DNA of 6,917 nt from an uncultured Chryseolinea sp. (lineage in GTDB: Bacteria > Bacteroidota > Bacteroidia > Cytophagales > Cyclobacteriaceae): assembly GCA_946478915.1 (NCBI GenBank), contig CAMLER010000271.1, forward strand, positions 1-6,917, in the 5' to 3' direction. The notes under the pieces are model-generated. The model saw nothing but the letters and a program-made list of their open reading frames with translations, was not told the origin of the DNA and did not search any database. Numbering within the stretch: the first letter of the stretch is position 1; the number at the start of each line of letters is the position of its first letter. Made by a program: the position numbers and the translations under genes. Positions 4,455-6,917 of the stretch are shown piece by piece.

Positions 4455-5090
4455 ATGTCACTCAGACTAGGCGATGTTGCTCCTGACTTCACAGCGCAGA
4501 CCACAGAAGGCACAATCAATTTTCACGAATGGCTAGGCAATAGCTGGGGCGTTCTATTTTCACACCCTGCTGATTTTACCCCGGTATGTACAACCGAGCT
4601 TGGCGCAGTTGCCAAGCTGCGTTCAGAATTTGATAAGCGCGATGTCAAGGTATTGGCGATAAGCGTTGACCCACTTGACTCACACACCAAATGGATCGGC
4701 GATATCAATGAAACTCAAAATACTGCTGTCAACTTTCCATTGATCGCAGACCCTGATTTCAAAATTTCCAACCTCTACGGTATGGTACACCCTAACGTGA
4801 CCGACAAGTTTACCGTTCGCTCGGTCTTCGTTATCGGCCCTGATAAGAAAATAAAACTGATGATCACATACCCAGCGTCAACGGGCAGAAATTTTGACGA
4901 GATCATTCGTGTGATCGATAGCCTGCAGCTCACTGCAAAATATAGTGTGGCAACGCCTGCGAACTGGAAGCATGGAGAGGACGTAATAATTACGGCCGCC
5001 GTTAAAGACGAAGAGGTCCCTGCAAAGTTCCCTAAGGGTCACAAACGTATTAAACCCTATCTGCGAACTACACCGCAGCCAAATCTTTAA
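4455..5090 (+). CDS. 1-Cys peroxiredoxin, Prx6 type, 211 aa
   Basis: The enzyme reduces hydrogen peroxide and organic hydroperoxides in the cytoplasm. The active-site motif H37-P-A-D-F-T-P-V-C45-T-T-E carries the peroxidatic Cys45, with Pro38 and Thr42 of the P-x-x-x-T/S-x-x-C signature, and Arg122 in V-R-S-V-F-V-I completes the site. Cys45 is the only cysteine in the protein, so this is a true 1-Cys enzyme that needs an external reductant. The Prx6-type C-terminal domain is present: a P-A-N-W-K-H-G-E-D-V segment (168-177) and a basic tail with K-R-I-K-P-Y-L-R-T (197-205). The length is about normal for bacterial members. There is no signal peptide. The ATG at 4455 is preceded by A-rich sequence (AATCAATAAAC), as is common in this phylum. 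A clear terminator follows within 11 bp, so the gene appears to be a single-gene unit. No OxyR-type site is recognisable. Confidence 0.95.
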   Translation: MSLRLGDVAPDFTAQTTEGTINFHEWLGNSWGVLFSHPADFTPVCTTELGAVAKLRSEFDKRDVKVLAISVDPLDSHTKWIGDINETQNTAVNFPLIADPDFKISNLYGMVHPNVTDKFTVRSVFVIGPDKKIKLMITYPASTGRNFDEIIRVIDSLQLTAKYSVATPANWKHGEDVIITAAVKDEEVPAKFPKGHKRIKPYLRTTPQPNL

Positions 5091-5099
5091 TATGCGCGG

Positions 5100-5131
5100 A
5101 ATGCCCCAGAAAATATGGGGCATTTTTTTTT
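5100..5131 (+). terminator. Rho-independent terminator after the peroxiredoxin gene
   Basis: AATGCCCCA (5100-5108) pairs perfectly with TGGGGCATT (5116-5124) around the 7-nt loop GAAAATA, followed directly by an uninterrupted run of T to 5131. It begins 10 bp after the peroxiredoxin stop codon. Confidence 0.93.
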
Positions 5132-5608
5132 GACTGACCTCCCGCGTGCTACTTTTCAAGGGCTGCAATCGTGTGCTGGCAACTGTGGGGGTAGTGTAAA
5201 TCAACGGGTTGAGGGTTCGGAAAACCCATTAAAGGGTGATTTTATCGAAACATTGTTGAACCCCATTAGGAGTTTTTTCGTATAACTACCAAATTTAATA
5301 ATTGATATTTTTTGCGACTGGCAGAGCGTTCTCAATTATTGGCTTGCCTGGGACCTTGACCGATCTTGATTTTTAGAAGTGAAGTTAGATTGTCAATGAA
5401 ATAATTACTCTTTAAGAATAGGGGATTTGTACCCTTTAATTGTCGTATCAATAAATGCTCATGTTATGAATAATCAATTGCGTGTAATGACCTCAACCAA
5501 CAATTACCTGAAGCAATTTAATGTTGCTCAGCTTAATCTTAACCGGTTGATCTACGAAGAGCGACTTCAAAAGCGCACACAGAATAAGCGATATCTCTTT
5601 AAACTTCA
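5132..5608. other. Intergenic region before the monooxygenase gene
   Basis: About 475 bp without a convincing gene. A block at 5206-5265 has repeated GGGTT and AACCC words that can pair in alternative ways. A 57-codon frame (5466-5639) runs plus-strand into the first codons of the monooxygenase gene. Its product has a stretch F-N-V-A-Q-L-N-L-N-R-L that faintly recalls the start of DUF3291 proteins, but the rest does not continue in that way, so it is not annotated as a gene. No clear -33/-7 promoter was found for the monooxygenase. Confidence 0.4.
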
Positions 5609-6766
5609 ATGGGTAGATCAAAGCGCTTTGCCATTGTAGGAGCAGGCATTGGCGGGCTTACATTAGCCATCGCCATGCAGAGAAAGGGATTCAACGTTAG
5701 TATATTTGAAAATGCGCCGTCACTTAAGCCCCTGGGCGCCGGGTTGGCATTAGCCGCGAATGCCGTAAATGGATTTGCTGAGATCGGGATTTCGGAAGCT
5801 GTTTTAAAAGCTGGCTCGGTTCTCAAAAAATTGTTGATCAGGGATGATAAAGGCCGGATATTGGCTGAAACCGATTCCGAAATAATAAGTAAGAAATTTA
5901 ATACGGTAAATAATTTTACCATCCATCGCGCGGATCTCCACGATGTGCTTCTTCAGCACATTTCCGGTAATGTTCACCTGGGAAAAGCCTGTGTCGATTT
6001 TGTACAATCCGCTACAGGAATTAAATTGATTTTTCAAGATGGCTCAACCCACGACACAGACTTTGTGATCGCATGTGATGGGATTCATTCTATTTTCAGA
6101 AAAAAACTTCTGCCGGAAAGTCAATTACGATACGCGGGCTATACATGCTGGCGGGCCGTTATCGACAAAGTCCCACCGTCGGTAGACATGCAGGTAACAT
6201 CCGAGACCTGGGGAAGAGGCAGTCGCTTCGGAATTGCGCCTTTAAGCAACGGACGCCTTTACTGGTTTGCCTGTCTCAATGCCAGGGAGAACGATCCGGC
6301 TATGCGAAACTTCCGTGTGAAGAATCTATTGGATCACTTTGGTAAATTTCATTCGCCAATCCGGGAGATCCTGGAACATACAAGCGATGAACAACTTATT
6401 TGGAATGATATTGTTGATATCGAGCCTATAAAAAAATTTGCATTTGGAAACATCGTTTTGCTAGGCGATGCTGCGCATGCAACAACACCGAACATGGGAC
6501 AGGGTGCATGTCTTGCCATCGAAGATGCTGTTATTCTTGCCAATACAATCGCAGATAGCGGATCCGTTGAAGAGGCATTTGTCGCCTTCGAACAAAAGAG
6601 AATTAAGAGAACCACGCTTGTCGTGAATGATTCGCTGAAGCTGGGTAGAATAGCGCAATTGGAAAACCCCCTACTTATCAAAATAAGGAATTTGCTGTTG
6701 CGTTTGACACCGCAATTTGTCGCTGAGAAGCAAATCAGGTTTCTTATCGATGTAAAATTTCATTAG
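5609..6766 (+). CDS. Class A FAD-dependent monooxygenase, 385 aa
   Basis: This is a single-component flavoprotein hydroxylase of the p-hydroxybenzoate-hydroxylase fold, using NAD(P)H and O2 on an unidentified aromatic or heterocyclic substrate. Landmarks run in the expected order. The Rossmann G11-x-G13-x-x-G16 is followed by Glu34 at the end of strand two, which binds the FAD ribose. A P-L-G-A-G-L-A-L motif (41-48) comes next, then R107-A-D in the H-R-A-D-L-H-D-V-L helix, the D157-G158 motif in V-I-A-C-D-G-I-H-S, and the second FAD motif G286-D287-A-A-H with T-P-N-M-G-Q-G-A (293-300). The segment T-C-W-R-A-V (179-184) and a W-F-A strand (219-221) place it near the HpxO/zeaxanthin-epoxidase/TetX-like groups, without fixing the substrate. 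Length is normal and there is no signal peptide. A TAA lies in frame nine bases before the ATG, so 5609 is the first possible ATG start. The last residues and an intergenic gap of 52 bp lead to a GNAT gene on the same strand. A drug- or metabolite-modifying role is possible but not shown. Confidence 0.92.
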   Translation: MGRSKRFAIVGAGIGGLTLAIAMQRKGFNVSIFENAPSLKPLGAGLALAANAVNGFAEIGISEAVLKAGSVLKKLLIRDDKGRILAETDSEIISKKFNTVNNFTIHRADLHDVLLQHISGNVHLGKACVDFVQSATGIKLIFQDGSTHDTDFVIACDGIHSIFRKKLLPESQLRYAGYTCWRAVIDKVPPSVDMQVTSETWGRGSRFGIAPLSNGRLYWFACLNARENDPAMRNFRVKNLLDHFGKFHSPIREILEHTSDEQLIWNDIVDIEPIKKFAFGNIVLLGDAAHATTPNMGQGACLAIEDAVILANTIADSGSVEEAFVAFEQKRIKRTTLVVNDSLKLGRIAQLENPLLIKIRNLLLRLTPQFVAEKQIRFLIDVKFH

Positions 6767-6818
6767 CAGTCTTTTCCGGATCGGGTGTGCCTCGTTACCT
6801 TGCGGTTTAATACTTCGT

Positions 6819-6917
6819 ATGCATTACCGAACCGCTACGATCGATGACGTCGATCGCCTCATTCAGCTATACAAAATTGTTGCCGGGAAGGGAGGAGGGA
6901 TTGTTCTCCTGGAACAT
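6819..6917 (+). CDS. GNAT-family N-acetyltransferase, N-terminal part (truncated by window end)
   Basis: ATG at 6819 opens a frame of 33 codons that stays open to the window edge. The beginning, Y-R-T-A-T-I-D-D-V-D-R-L-I-Q-L-Y-K (residues 3-19), is the typical first strand and helix of a GNAT acetyltransferase ('R-x-A-T-x-x-D-x-x-x-L'). The next stretch, K-x-x-A-G-K-G-G-G-I-V-L-L-E-H, fits a GNAT subgroup with a Gly-rich loop after helix one. The acetyl-CoA-binding motif lies outside the window. The start is 52 bp after the monooxygenase stop, same strand and no terminator between, so co-transcription is plausible. Substrate unknown. Confidence 0.72.
   Translation, partial: MHYRTATIDDVDRLIQLYKIVAGKGGGIVLLEH

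Noticed and set aside
4878..5204. 108-codon minus-strand frame over the end of the peroxiredoxin gene
   Set aside because: It crosses the peroxiredoxin coding region and its perfect terminator in antisense and has no recognisable domain.

Overview
The window looks like a chromosomal segment of a Bacteroidota bacterium, most likely Cytophagales-like. The clues are several exported proteins, a lipoprotein whose cysteine is followed by charged residues in the manner of Bacteroidota surface lipoproteins, AT-rich intergenic DNA, and mostly A/T-rich, Shine-Dalgarno-poor start regions. This is inferred from style and protein families, not from a marker gene. Nothing resembles a phage, an insertion sequence, a CRISPR array or a defence island.

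The left part (1-3272) is minus-strand. It holds a 75-residue membrane protein (77-304), an exported RraA-family protein (561-1487) and a putative surface lipoprotein metalloprotease of the metzincin type (2349-3272) that ends at a strong bidirectional terminator (2269-2303). The gaps between these genes carry heptanucleotide tandem arrays of two families (CCYTATW and ACTTTTA-like), copies of the word TCCTACTTTGTCA, and a long imperfect hairpin nested inside an inverted pair of that word (1798-1995).

The right part is plus-strand. It holds an exported VOC-fold protein (3571-4056), a 1-Cys Prx6-type peroxiredoxin (4455-5090) with its own terminator, a class A FAD-dependent monooxygenase (5609-6766) and the first 33 codons of a GNAT acetyltransferase (from 6819). 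A tRNA-Thr(CGT) gene lies on the minus strand at 4076-4147, convergent with the VOC gene.

The genes do not form an obvious single pathway. Most are separate units with their own leaders; only the monooxygenase and the acetyltransferase are close enough (52 bp, no terminator) to suggest co-transcription. No clear new biological system is visible. The best leads are the heptad repeats with the nested palindromic element, and the leader upstream of the VOC gene, where a perfect AGGAGG is followed by two tiny, stepwise-overlapping reading frames that run into the VOC start codon.
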